Below, piece by piece: positions 20,331 through 32,953 of a DNA stretch of 64,000 bases. A program made the translations under genes and the position numbers. The notes under the pieces are model-generated. The model searched no databases, was not told the origin of the DNA, and saw only the letters and a list, made by a program, of their open reading frames with translations. Each line of letters begins with the position of its first letter. The first letter of the stretch is position 1. The stretch comes from Daldinia sp. FL1419 (Eukaryota; Ascomycota; Sordariomycetes; Xylariales; Hypoxylaceae), in NCBI GenBank assembly GCA_025201765.1, contig MU623417.1, positions 62,001-126,000 of the forward strand, given 5' to 3'.

Positions 20331-23300
20331 TTACATATCAAAGTCTCCAAACTCTCCGGCTTCGTAGGGGTTCCACTCTTGTCCGGGGTAAGACGTAGCG
20401 CTCATCACGGGGATACCATCGTCGTCATCGACGTTGACAGCTGGAAGCTCCACTGGATGGTCCACCGCAATCTTTTCTTCTGGTTCCGCTGGTATGTTCA
20501 TCGCAATCAGTCGTTGTGGGGGCGATGGGTCTTCCGGTGCGGACTCTTGGATACTACTTGCATCCGCTGAGACCGCCACGCCAACCGCGCCAGCAGCAAC
20601 TCCGGTAGCAGCCGCCGCAGCTATTCCGCCGTTTACGAGATCCGTGCGACTCTTCTCCGAGCCGGCGTATTTCGTAGTCTCGTACACGTTTGCCGGTTCC
20701 TGGGCTGGGGTTCGAGTTTGACCTTGGCTCTGTGTAGTATGGTTTAATCTGGGAGTGGCATCGTAAATATCATCCTCCCCTCCACCATTTTCCTTGGGGT
20801 CGTTTGCGCGATCAACGTTGATATTCAAGCTATTGTTTGACACCTGGTGGTATGGAGATGGTCTCTCCGGAGCGGGAGGCTCAGGACTGACGCTCGCCGC
20901 ACGAATCGCGTTGATATCAGGGCTAAGGGATGTAGGTTTGGGTACGTCGTTGAGGTTAGTTGTTGACATTTTGCTCACAAGATGACCCGCACCGTTGGGT
21001 GTTGGTTGGTTTAGAGATTCCTGAATTGAAGGTGGGCTCTGATTGTGAATCTGGCTCTGGGCGGGAAAACCGGGAACCCTCGTCGGTACGGCTGGAGTAG
21101 AAAAGGAACGGGCTGCGTTAGGTGGAACACCGTTTTGTGGAGCTCCCTGTTGGAGTACTGGAGGATGCAACTGAGTACCTTTAATCATAGCTGTGGCGAT
21201 ATGCCGATGAGGGGATCGTTGCGTATCGTCGTTATCACTTGGGGGAGATACGTTCGGGTCCGAAGGCTTAGAGTGAAGGCTACCGTTTAGTATCGGAGGG
21301 CCTGACTTTTTCGGTGAGTGCGCTGTTTGAGCACTGTCCGGAGCACTGCCCCAATTTGAACTGGAAGGGGTTTGAGTTTCCGGGTTCTGAACTTGTTGGA
21401 GATTAGACTGAAGCCTGATTTGTGGTTGCTGGAATGACGGAGCGCCACTATGTTGAGGTAGCACACCCTGAGTCAGCTGGGGATTGTATCCGGAATCTTC
21501 GCGTGGCTTCTGCGGAGGTGGAGTCGGTGTCGTATCTAAGAAAGTGCCTTGGTCGGACGGTGTAGGAGTAGTAGATTGCGAGTCGGCTTGTCTCTGTGAG
21601 AGCTGTGGCAGCAGACCTTGGTGGCTTGGCTGCATTTGAGGAGGCAGTGGGCCATATGGAATACCTTGTGGAATAGGACCGTTCCGAGGATCCCAATTCC
21701 GTGGAACGCCTGGCGGAACCCCTAGCGGCGCCAGGGGCTGGAATTGGTGATTTGCGGGCGGTGGGCTGGGACGCCCAATGTTGTAGGGAGAAGGCGCCAT
21801 CATGCCCGGCTGACCGTAACCGTGTACTGCTTCGTAGCCCTGAGGAATAGGCACTTGGTCGTAACGGGGCTCCTGCCCGCGTCCAGCTCCGTGCATCATC
21901 GGTGGGGGTTGCGGTCGAATAGCACCCGGTATCCCTTGGGGTGGCATTGGTTGGTTAGTTACTTGACTGGGAGGCCCATGCGGAGGTCCGCTGGTGGGCT
22001 GGCGCGTCGTTGCTTGTTGGCCAAACCCCGGTCCTGGGGGTGTATGGCGACCACCCGCGGGTGAGGGATTGTGAGATTCGGTTCGCTTGCTATCTCTCTT
22101 GAAAGCCTTCATAAACCTTGCAGCGGCGCTTTTTTCTTTCGACTCTTTTATTGGCTTCGCTGAATTAATACTCTCGCCGTCAAAATCAACGCCGAAAAAC
22201 TTCGTCAAAGTACTTGACTGATCTGGGGTTGAGGCTAGCAGTCTTGGTAGATAACCTGCACGCGGTTGATCAACGAAAGTGACATTAGCACTCCAAGGGG
22301 TATTCTGTCGTAGATCGTGTGGAGAGTTGCTACTGGCCGGACTTTGGCCTTGAGAACTTCCATGCGGTTGACCTGGTACCTGGCGATCCTGCGAGGGCTT
22401 CGCTCCATGGGGAAAGAACTGCGCACTTCCAATTGATGATGGAGTTACTTGGCCAGGGTGCGTTAACACGGGTGGGCGCCCTGGGGATGGAAGAGACGTC
22501 TGGCGAACGTGTCCTAGCTTACCAAGTGTAGGGCTCTGTTGACCAGAGGGAAGATGATTAGATAATCTCTGTTCATCGTCTGGACTTTCAGACTGAGATG
22601 TCGAATCATCAATTCTGGTTGGGTTTGGCGGTGATTGTTGAATAGAATTTTGTGTTGTCGAAGTGGAAGTGACAGATACACCGTCCTGTTTTGACAGACT
22701 AGAAGCCACAGGTTTCCTCGTCGGAGTCGTGCGTGTCGCTAATGATGACCCGCCGACGTTAGGCATGTCGAAGGAGTTGGCACGTGAGAGGTCGTGAAAG
22801 TCTTTGGAAATTGGACTAGACATGGAAAACGGATCCTCAACTCCGGGTTGTCTAGGTATATTTCTCCCGCCGTTATCCTGCCCGGTGCCTGGTCTCGCGC
22901 CTATTTGGGATCCTTGCTGCGACATTGGTGGTCGCTGGTTAGGTGAAAGCGGTGACCCGCTTACTGGATTCTGAGAAACCGTTATTTCAGAAGGGCGTCG
23001 CATCTGGATTAACTGTGCAACCTCAAGGACTTGAGGGGAAGTAGGTGACTGAATAATATCCGTAGAGTTTGGCTGATTCTGACCGGGACCCATAGGCCTT
23101 CGCGCGCCTTGCTGGCCCGGTAAGCCCGGTTGCATAGGGGGATGGCCAGGATACATCGGATGTGGGCTGAATTGTTGTCCGGGAGGTGGCATCTGACCGG
23201 GCCGGAATGGTTGTTGGCCGGGTTGCACGAGAAATTGTTGTTGTGGTGGCCGCTGAGGTGGTGACATTTGGTGACTCGGTTGCTTCGATTCCGATTTCGT

Positions 23301-24886
23301 CTCTGATGATTTCCCTTGCCTATTAAAAAGCCCACCGAGAAACCCATGTTTCTTTTCACGGTCCTCGTCACCTTGGGCACGTTGAGCTTCGGGAGGTCGA
23401 GGTCCACTAGGACTATTTCGTCCCATCACACCGGACGGGGCTGCGTATAACCCTCCCTGCCCTTGAAATTGTTGGGGCCCGGCCTGCGTTCGCATCGGAC
23501 CCTGCATCGAGCCTTGCATTGAAGGTCTCGAGACGTACGGAGTATTCACTTTAGCTGGCTGGTCATCCTTTGCGCCGTCCTTCGCATTTCCAACACCTTT
23601 TATCATTCCTGTAAGTTCAGACAGCCTTTTTCTCATCGACGCAGGTTCCGGATTATCGTCATGGTCAAAGGTAGACCCAAGGTTAGATTTGATAGCTGGT
23701 TGATACTTTGTATGGTTTGCCACACCAAAAAAGGAGGCTGCCTTGTCCTTAGTCGATCCATTATGATTTGGATTTTGCTGTTCTTGTTCAGCACCTGTGG
23801 TCCGGCGAGCGAGGCTAAAAAACCCTGAACCCCGTCGGGTACTATCTTGACCTTCGCTAGTAGTACTCGAAACTGAGACCTCATCAACGTGAACTAAGTA
23901 ATGAGGTTATTAGCTAGCTACACAATCCTGTACCCGGCGTACTTACCGTCCGGCTCCTTGTTAAGTCCCGTATCGTGACTATTTCGCCCCTCTTGGGTCG
24001 CATTATCACTATTTTGGCTAGGTAGGGGTTGACCAGCTTGCGGCGGGGATAACGGTTGTGATTGTTGTGGCGGATGGGGAGCAAAGATATTATGGGGACG
24101 ATATCGCTCTGCCGAGACTGGTGGTATACTATTACTATTGTTTCTCGGTCGCTGCGATGGGCCTGGTTTTCTCACTGGCGGTGACGCATCCTCGGTTTCT
24201 TTATCGTATCCATAATATCCTGCTGGTTGTGAAGGACTATTTGCGCCCGGTCGAGTTTTATGTTGGATAAGTGGTTCCGTAAGGCGAGATTCTTCTAATT
24301 TCCATTGACCGCCAGGAGGGAACTTTTGAATAGGGTTACCTTCCATCTGCGAGGCGAAAGGGTAGCCTGGGTTCGTAGGCAACGCGCCAGGCTGTCCCGG
24401 CATTCGATTAGATTGATGAGGACCACCTGGACCTCCAGGACCTCCCATAAACCCTTGCTGTTGAAACCCGTTAGGTTGCCCAATGCCTCTGCCTGCTGAA
24501 AACCCATTGGGAGCTGGACCGAAGCCGTTGGAGAGCGAGGGGTGATGCTGATGCGGAGGTTGGCTGAAGTTTTGGTGTTGACTTAATTGGCCGATGGCCT
24601 GACCAACTTGTCCTCGGTCGGGTATGTGGCCATTTCCGTTTTGATAAACGACGCTGTCCTTCATGGGAGGTACAGGAGGAATTTCATTATCTGAAGATCC
24701 GACTGGGGATGGAGTTTCGTCGTCTTCTTCTCCACTGAGCTTCTTTCTCGATAATAAGTCGAATGTTGACGTGCGTCGAATTGGCGGCAATGGAGTAAAA
24801 CCAGAAGATTGCTTTTTTTCTGGAGGGTTGGAGGAGTCGCCGAGACCTGGCGAATACGGCCTGTCAGCGGCCATGAGAGCGGTCAT
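20331..24886 (-). CDS. Large intrinsically disordered Pro/Gln/Ser-rich protein (1500 aa)
   Basis: I do not recognise a named function. Exons are 23947-24886 and 20331-23893, joined by a 53 bp intron (GTAAGT...TAG). The protein is almost entirely low complexity, rich in Pro, Gln, Gly and Ser. Islands that look conserved are the N-terminal PLPPIRRTSTFDLLSRKK; a basic segment STRRGSGFFSLARRTTG after the joint; RKRLSELTGMIKGVGN; TKFFGVDFDGESINSAKPI followed by SAAARFMKAFKR; an Ala-rich stretch near the C-terminus (GIAAAAATGVAAGAVGVAV); and a final acidic WNPYEAGEFGDFDM. Such a composition suggests a scaffold with short linear motifs, for example SH3- or phosphatase-binding. No domain supports a firmer call. 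Confidence 0.85.
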
Positions 24887-25299
24887 AGTCTGACACGAGC
24901 AATCAATCGGATTGGTGAAAAATAATAATAATAATACTACTAGGTTAGAAGACTACCTAGGTTAGGAGGTATGGATCCGTAGATTATAATATTGATAATC
25001 CCCGAGGATGTCACTTCGGCGTACTTGTTCAATCCTGTTATTGGTAAAAGCAATAGAAGAAAAATAAAAAATAAAATAAAAAATAAAAACTAAATGCGCA
25101 ACATCATTTTCAAACAGCGCTTAATTCGGATGCTGAGATGTGAAGATGCAATGCGACCTATTTCCTCCTCGTCTTTTTCTAGCGATTCGTCCGGCTTAGT
25201 TTTAAAAAACGAAATGATATAAAAGAATAACCCTCCTTCTAAGAACGCAATGCTAGTTGGCGAATATAGACAGGTGCAAGAGGTAGGTATGAACGAATA
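24887..25299. other. Upstream region of the large disordered protein gene
   Basis: This gap holds an (AAT)n stretch at 24919-24936 and an AAAATAAAAAATAAA-type A-rich block near 25060-25090. It is likely promoter and 5' leader. No gene is seen. Confidence 0.4.
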
Positions 25300-25521
25300 T
25301 CAAATCATCCAGTTGCTCTGACAGATAGGCGCATCCATAAAAGGGTATCGATCAATATTAGAACAGTACGCGTCGCTGCGGAAATATCCCGAATAAAAAT
25401 CGCGAACTAGTTCTTTAGGCGTGAAATTATGCGCACGAATATATGCTTGCGCAAAAAGAGGGTAGACGGCGACTAGGAGGAGTAGAAGACGCGGACGGGC
25501 AAGTACGGGGAAGTATCTCAT
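25300..25521 (-). CDS. Possible small secreted protein (73 aa)
   Basis: The frame begins with an ATG and a convincing signal peptide: an arginine-containing n-region, a core of leucines and valines, and an AQA-type cleavage site at about residue 26. The mature part is about 47 residues with two cysteines and aromatic residues (FYSGYF, NIDRYPFMDAP). No homologous family is recognised. Its length and composition suit a small secreted protein, but a chance frame cannot be excluded. It has no visible intron and lies upstream of the 1500 aa gene on the same strand. Confidence 0.4.
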   Translation of the reverse strand: MRYFPVLARPRLLLLLVAVYPLFAQAYIRAHNFTPKELVRDFYSGYFRSDAYCSNIDRYPFMDAPICQSNWMI

Positions 25522-25703
25522 CGACCAAAGATGCAGTTCACCTTATTATAAAGGCCAAAAAGGTAATTACGGTGAGCAAACCAAAGTTCGGGAGAGGTGA
25601 AGCGAGCGGTCCGACGCCGACTATGACGACGATAGGCCGATAGGAGAAGAAGTTTGGGGAGAAGAGTGGAGTTAGAGAGATAGGTACCTAGTTGTGTAGA
25701 ATA

Positions 25704-25767
25704 GTTAGAATAACTGGTTAGAATAACTGGTTAGAATAACTGGTTAGAATAACTGGTTAGAATAACT
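25704..25767. repeat. 13-bp minisatellite (GTTAGAATAACTG)
   Basis: Four perfect copies and one 12-base partial copy lie head to tail. Each unit contains the near-palindrome GTTA-GAA-TAAC. Confidence 0.93.
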
Positions 25768-26427
25768 AACTACCTAGGTTAACTAGTTATTAGAATAGAA
25801 AGCGACGGTGAGAGACGAACGTGTTGGCGCGTCCGTGAACGAGAAGTAGCGAAATCTGGGATTGAATGGAATCGCTAGGCTACCAAATACATAGCAACTG
25901 GGATTACCTGAGTCTCTAATAACTGATCAGTCCGGTTAGTCTACCTACCTAACCGTAGGTAGTAGTACAATACCTTTGTATGAGGGTAGTTCCATAGGTA
26001 GCTGCATAGGTATTGTACAATAGTGTATGTAGTACCTCAGGTACCTCAGGCTCTTTATTAGGAGGTACATAGCTAGGATGCCTAGTAAAAGGGCTGGGAT
26101 GGAGCTGCACTAGACGACGGATGGGACGGGGACTGGGGGGGTGGAGAGAGGAAGGGTGGATTTGATGGTGGATTGGTGGGATCCGATTTTTTATTTTATT
26201 TTACACTATTGCTTGATACTATTGGGGGTAAAATGATGTTGTATTCCTTAGAAAAAATGCAGGCCTTAGGGCCTGAGGCAAAAGCTTTTATAAGCGAATG
26301 CTTAGTCAGCCTCCAACAATACCTATCGTACCTGAACTGCTGGAGCTGGGCAAAGCCTGAGTTAGCTAACCTACTGTATTGTACAACCGGGCTGGGCTTA
26401 GCTGAGCTACCTCTTAGCTTGGGGAGG

Positions 26428-26428
<1 letters not shown>

Positions 26429-26464
<36 letters not shown>

Positions 26465-26467
26465 TTG

Positions 26468-26507
<40 letters not shown>
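26429..26507. repeat. Double poly-T tract (T35 and T38)
   Basis: Runs of 35 and 38 T are separated by the six bases GTTGGG. This is the longest homopolymer in the window. Confidence 0.9.
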
Positions 26508-26761
26508 CTCGAGTTGGTTGGTCAGGATTATCAGGTTTCTCCTCTTTATGATTAACAATTGCATAATCACATAATTACGGCGTTATGATACGAAAGGCTT
26601 AGTTGACCTAGCAGGGCTGAACTCGGCTTAGTTCTTGTAATATATATTTTGTAGGGCTGCGGTACAAGATGATGAGGAAAAAAAGGGGGGGATGTTGAAC
26701 AGAGGTGGCTTTCTTTTTGGGGGTTAAAAGAAGGCTTTTTTTTTTCTCTTCCTTCCTTTCG

Positions 26762-26793
26762 CCTCTCTCTTTCTCTCTCTCTCTCTCTATCTC
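26762..26793. repeat. (CT)n microsatellite
   Basis: About 15 CT units with one extra T and one A interruption. Confidence 0.85.
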
Positions 26794-28333
26794 ATTAAAC
26801 TTTTCATGTTGGGGGCGTAATAATAATAAGTCCTATATAAGTGTGGAGAATGTTTCTTCTTCTGGTTCACGACTTGGACTTGGACTTGGGCTTGGGTGGC
26901 TATGTTAGTTATCTTAGCTGAATGCCTTTTATTTTCCGTTGCTTTTTCTTTAGCCAATCAAATTCTTATATCCTTAATGATAATGGCAATGATAATAACA
27001 TATGCAGCGTATAAAACATTGGGACATTGCAAGATTGGTAGGGTGATAGGGCGAAGGATCACTTCCCCTGCCCACACGTGCGAACGCGGCCGACATCCAT
27101 GTTTGGGTGGTCGAGCTTCGGATATACTAGTAATATTACTACCTGTTACATAGTAGATCCCACAGATTTCAACATTGCGTCTCAATATTAACTGTTGTAT
27201 TTCAAACTCAATATTTCAGCACTTCAGATAGGAGGGCCTGTAGTTATAGGATATGAGATAGATAGTTGTTATAGTAAACTTGATTCCTTCTTACTATCAA
27301 CTACGTCATTTACCGAGCCGTTCTTCTATAATAGATGAAAGGTTCTATTAATATCGTATCTATTGTCCTGCCCCCGGTGGCGGCATGCTAAGTCTCCGTG
27401 TATGTAGTACTATATAAGGTAGCAGTGCTAAATAAGCGGAATGAACACGGAGCGGCAAGCAGGGTGATGGTAACATAGGATAGTAACATACCGCCCGTTG
27501 AGGTTCTACTGTCGATTTCGACCTCGTATGTAGGTACATATCCTACATAAGTGGCGTGCAAACAAGTTGGCGAGTAAATCGAGGACACATCCGCGATTCT
27601 TGACAGTAGTGCAGCTACGCGCTTGCAAGTATGCCGTCACATACGTATAAACATACGGGTTTCCAAGATAATTGTACGACTGCATCGATCCTCATAATCC
27701 CCAATCCTTAATCCCTAATTTGAAGATAAGGATATACCTAAGACGTGCTACACAAACGTCCAGGCACGCCACGAAATGGTGCAGAACACCCGATATCTGA
27801 TCGACTAACCCAACCTTGACTTTTACGATCAAGATGCATACGATATTCTAGGGAGTCTCCGTAGCAATCTACGTACCGGTCAGTGTTTCCCGGCCAGCTC
27901 AATCCAGCAGCCCCATACAAAGCATAAAATGGACATCCCATAGAATTCCTACATGACCAGAGTCATAGAAATTATCCCAGTATTATGGCATCTTAGATCG
28001 AACAGTTACCTAGGTAAGTACTGACCTTCTGCGACAAAGTCCATGCTCCTAATAAATCATACAAACCACGCACAGCCGCCCTGAATTCCTTTGCTTAACC
28101 CGATGAAAAAAAAACCCCATATGCCCCCGAGATGAAGTGGTACAATACATTTAAAAAGTCCGAGACGATTAGCAAGAGCGACGAAGAATTTGTACATGTG
28201 ACCGTCACCAAAAAAGTCCTTCTGTTGTTTTCGTAGCGTTTTGCTTAGACGAAATACTGTGCTTCAGTGCGAGTCCATTGTTCTCGGAGCCTTTCCAGCC
28301 GAGGAGTAAAGGACGAAGAAAATGAGGGTATCA

Positions 28334-31300
28334 TTATTGGAAGAAACCCTTCTCGCCTGTTCCACGAAGCTTATTCTTGCCCTTGTTGAAGAGCTTCATA
28401 CCCGACTTCATACCCTTATTGCCAAATGCCCCTGCGGCTTGTAAAAGCTCCTTACTCTTTGTTCCAACTTGGGCACCGGATGAGCCAAGATTGCTCATGC
28501 CCTGCCCCGTAAACATGTGTTGCAGATTGTTGCTCGCAGCTCTTCCGCGCTGCACCGGCGCATCGGTACCACCAGAGTTCAGGTGCTGTTGACTGTATGG
28601 CTGCTGCGAAGGAGACTGAAAGCCGGGAGACGTTCGCCCCTCGACTGACGCCGTTGAAGCCGCCCCATGCTCCGGCTGGCTCTGCACATACATAATCCAA
28701 TTTGACAGGCCAGAATCCATCGAATAGAACTGAGCTCGCGTGTCATCAAATTTTTGTATTCTTTGCTCAATCGACGCGATGTTGAGGATATCTCTAAATG
28801 CCATGATCTTCGGCTGTGAAGACGGTTGAGTGGCTGATGTTGTTTGGAAAGAAGGTATCGGCTCGGGTGTAGGCTCCATCGGGGATGCTAGGGCTGGATG
28901 CTGATCGGCTGACGATGTATTTGATGATGATTGAATTAGTACCTTCTCTTTTTCGTCTGCGAAGGACAAACGTGAGTTTTCAAGAGCCGAAGATTGAGTT
29001 CTAGGTCCATTCTCCATTACCAGTGAAACGGGAGAGGGGGAATCAAGCCCGGCTAAAGACGGATCTCCAGGGGCACGACTACTAACATCCGAAACTTGAT
29101 GCGATATGGTAGTGCGGCTTTCGGTTTTGACTTGCAAGGCGTTTGGGGATGTAGCATTAGAACCCAAACCCGTCGGAGGAGAAGACTCGAGACCGACCTG
29201 ATTACTCTTGGTCGAATCGCTAGGGTCTATTGGTATGCTTGGGATCACTCCAGTAGAGCTAACGTTGCCCCCATCTAGTTTGTTTTCCCATGAAAACCGT
29301 TTTTGGGGACGCCTGATCCCTTGCTCTGGGCTTCTGCGTGGACTTAGAGGGGCTATATCTGGAAATGAGTTTCCTTTCCGTACATCTTGTTCAGGCTCAG
29401 GTTCGGGCTCCGGCTCGGTCTCGTAACTTCCATAATCAACTGGTTTGGACCCCTGTTTGAGAAGTAAACCCGTCTCCTGAAGTGACTTGTCCTCCACCGG
29501 CGACAAGTAATCATCGTAAACACCAGACAAATATGTACTCTCTCGGCTCGGGCCGTCTTGAGTTGCGTCAAACGCTGCGTTGGATGAACCCAAGATAGCG
29601 CCCGCGTCAGGCGCATTGCCCCGGTTTGCGCTTAGAGATTTCATTATTTCTTCTCTTAATTTGTCGCTCTCCTTCTCAGGAGAGGCTGTGTCGACAGTAC
29701 TTATCGTTGATTTCCGTTCCTGTCCTGTAGGCGTTGCAAGCTCTGTTGGAGCAATAATGGACCGACGTGGATTTAATGGCGCTGTAGGAGTAAAACTCGA
29801 ACTGGCGGTTGCACTCTGCTGAGCCGAAGACGGCTGTGGCGGAGAATCTCTATGTGATGCTGGGAGCCCCATGTCGGTTACTTTAGATGATTCGCGTCCG
29901 TCAGAGGAAGTATTGGGCGAGGCAGGATGGGGATCTGTCTTCAAAGGTGGGAGAGACTGGGGCGTTGGATGATAACCAGGCCCGGCCGCAATTACCTTCG
30001 AGGCTACAGCATCGTCGTGTTTTCCCGCGACACAATCAAATCCACCTTCGGACATTTGCGTAGCTTTGTTTTCCAGAGTCGCGTCCAAATCACTATACTT
30101 CGATGGCAGCTGTCGAACAGCGGTGGTTGGCTCGAGGTCAGCCGGTTCCGCGTGTCTCATGTTCATTGGAGGCACGTTGGCGTTTGCAATACCACCAGAG
30201 GCCAGGCCAGATCCTTCGACCCTTTCTGCAGGCATTGAATTCTCGGAGCCTACACTGATAGTTTCCGACACCCAGGTTCCGGGAAGCTGGGGCCTAGACA
30301 CAGCAGATTGACGAGATGCGTTGACAGAATCATTCCTAGTTGATTCCGAGCCCGCTTCCAATGGTGGCATAATGATTGGAGGGTTCGGCTCAAGCTTTGG
30401 TCCTACCAAGGCGCTTGATGCGTTCTTGTCCCCTACTCCGTCCGTCTGCTGGCCATCCGTAATCGTAGACAAGGACGAATGTGCGCGAGATGAATAATTC
30501 CCGGGATTAGAGAATAAGTCATCACCAAATCCAGACATACGTGCCAGGTCCGGCAACTTTGGACTAGCTGAAAGCCGTCGTTGATTTATGCGTTCTCTTT
30601 CCGACACGAACCCGCTATTTTGACCATAGGCGCTCTCTACCATAAGCCCGCCCGGCTCCATAACCCTACTATCTTGCTTTTTATTTTCGTCTATCCGCGT
30701 ATAAAGGTCCGAGGACCCGACTAGATTCGAAGACTTTGTAGGAGATGCAGCCCTTTGAGTCCATAGCTGAGTACCTGATATGGATCCCGGTTGGGAGCCA
30801 GACCCAGGGGCGGTAATGTCACTTACAGGAGTCCCTTCCCGGTTTCCACCCGTATCACGAAAAGCGAGACGGGACGACAACGAACCGCGGTCCGACGGAG
30901 GCGCGGAAGTATCGATTGGGTGCGATCCTGAATTCGATCCGGTCTGGATATGTAAAGATGGCGGCCCGCTGGGGTTTCTAGCCCCAAACGGCCCTGGTCT
31001 ACTCGACGAGTTACTCACACCAGCCGAAGGTTGGGGGAATGTCCTCGATTGTTGAGAGTTCACCTGTTGCCGTAACGCAGCAACTCTAGACACAGGTTCG
31101 GGCTCGGGTTCGGGTTCGGGCTCGCCATATTCATCTTCGTATTCATTACCCCAATCATCACCGTCGTAATTTTGTACCTTTGCCTCTACCCATTTCCTTG
31201 TTTTCGTTCGATTCACGTTGGCCTTGTAAGCACTCGGGGTAGAAGGAGTCCTGCGTGAATAACACAAGTGTCAGTATCGAATAGACTGAATACACAGTCC

Positions 31301-31420
31301 TTTATATATCAATAGGTTACACCCATATATGCTTCGAACAATCGCAAGGGGAGTATGAGCTCACATTGGAGAGAACGAGCTGTTGCTCCGGACGACATTA
31401 TTGTACGACCCTTCATTCAT
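28334..31420 (-). CDS. Disordered acidic/Ser-rich protein (990 aa)
   Basis: I do not recognise a named function. Exons are 31365-31420 and 28334-31250, joined by an intron at 31251-31364 (GTGAGC...CAG). The start is the first ATG (31420), giving MNEGSYNNVVRSNSSFSP. The conserved N-terminal block is AYKANVNRTKTRKWVEAKV followed by YDGDDWG. Two Glu-Pro repeats occur (EPEPEPEPEP near the N-terminus, and EPEPEPEPEQ in the second half). Near the C-terminus a more ordered segment reads FRDILNIASIEQRIQKFDDTR, then YSMDSGLSNWI. The tail is Gly/Lys-rich (KLFNKGKNKLRG) and might bind membranes or nucleic acid. The layout of a disordered scaffold with a conserved tail recalls fungal cortical-patch or eisosome-type proteins, but that is speculation. 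Confidence 0.85.
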
Positions 31421-32953
31421 GGTAGCAAATATAAGAATATATTGTAGCCTATTGCGACATCTAGGATAAGCGGAATCGGGAACTCGGATTTATCAAGGGA
31501 TAAAAAGAGTATGGAGGGCGCGAAAGGATCTAACGCAATCGGTGGCAACGCAAACAAGCGAAATATTCGGTGCGCTTTTAAGTCAACTCGGAGGGCAATA
31601 GGGGTTATTAGTGAACTGTGTTGACGTAGACAGATGTCAGAGAGGTATCACAGAAATAGCAGGCGAGCGGAAATCTGGTCCGATGCGGGCGAAGAGGCGA
31701 ATCGCTGTCGTATGGAAGTTATCAGGTGAATAAATTGAAATACTGGACAAACGGGAAGGGGTATAAGAGGGGGACCTGTATAGCTGTATGGGTTACAAGG
31801 ATCGTGTAATGATAGGAATTAATGGCAGAATGGTCAATATTTGATATTTAATATTCCATATTTGGATATTGGAAGTTTATAATCGTCTCGAATATGTACC
31901 GTAGAAAGGACTAGAGCTTGTAGCGACAAAGACCGCGAAGATAAGGAGGAAGATGTAAATGGATGGTAATGTTGAGGAAAAATAGTAGAATAGTTTTACT
32001 CGAAAATCAGTTGGCCGGGATGACGATAGGTACCTGGGTAGTCTGCTAGTTTACACTGGAATAATTTGGCGCCAAATAATCCCAAGTTGCAGGTACTAAC
32101 TAACTCGAAAGCTCCTTAGGGTGTACCCGGGTGCTATAGGCTAAGGTTATTAGGTTGGCTCGTACTTCACATCCAGACATTACATATGATCCGCCATAGG
32201 TACCTTATAGGTAGCCAATAGGTATGAATATACGCACGTGGGTACATACATTTTTATACGGACGGTTAGGTATCAACTTACCAACGTACGTAATCCCGCA
32301 CTAGATGGAGCCAGTAGGTATCCGCCAGGACCCTTACCAAGGCGCTACCCACTAAGGCACGATTTTGATGGGGTACTCGTATTCTACCTGCGTACCTCCC
32401 TACTAAACGAAGTACCTACTGTAACTGTTAGGTACCTCCCTTACAATGCCCGTCTCCCAGGTATTGTACCAACAGTAGGTACTAGGTTAGGTCTCAAACA
32501 CAGCCACAGTTAATCGTAGTAGCTCTCCACCATCCAGTGTTTACCTACCAGTAAAAGATCGAACTGGTACAAATGCGCGTACGTACATGAATCCGTGCCA
32601 TCCTGAATCCTACCGTCATTTAACACACAACTGCCAACACCTTTCTCTATATTCCCTCCACGCACAATCTTTCCACTACTAAGAAATATACAATACTTCT
32701 TATATATTAACTACCTTAGGTACTCAGGTCCCCAGATCACGTTCGTGGGAAATACAATCCTAGGTTTCTCTCATTTTATAGATTAACTATACACATATCT
32801 ACGTGGCATTTCTAAATTACATACTTTCAGCGACGAAGACCTTAGGGCCTAAGCCACGATAGCAAAGCGGCATACCGTAGTTCGGATCTGTGCAAGAATA
32901 TTCGGTGTGAAGCAGGCACTCGTGACGATTAGTCCAAGGAACTTGTAGGTATC
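31421..32953. other. Intergenic region with TAGGTACC motifs
   Basis: A 1.5 kb gap holding the upstream flank of the 990 aa protein gene and the 3' flank of the kinase gene. Motifs of the TAGGTAC/GTACCTA family recur many times between 32028 and 32490. The short open frame at 32238-32513 crosses them and resembles nothing. No gene is seen. Confidence 0.45.

Larger units (their letters stand above)
25522..28333. other. 2.8 kb gene-poor, repeat-rich region
   Basis: This region holds a 13-bp minisatellite, two long poly-T tracts, a CT microsatellite and an (ACTTGG)n-like stretch near 26872-26893. TAGGTA/TACCTA motifs are frequent around 25940-26060. The open frames through the poly-T tracts are low-complexity artefacts. 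I see no gene. Confidence 0.5.

Noticed and set aside
26173..26574. Open frames of about 125-133 codons on both strands
   Set aside because: They exist only because poly-T/poly-A reads as poly-Phe/poly-Lys; no other coding signal is present.
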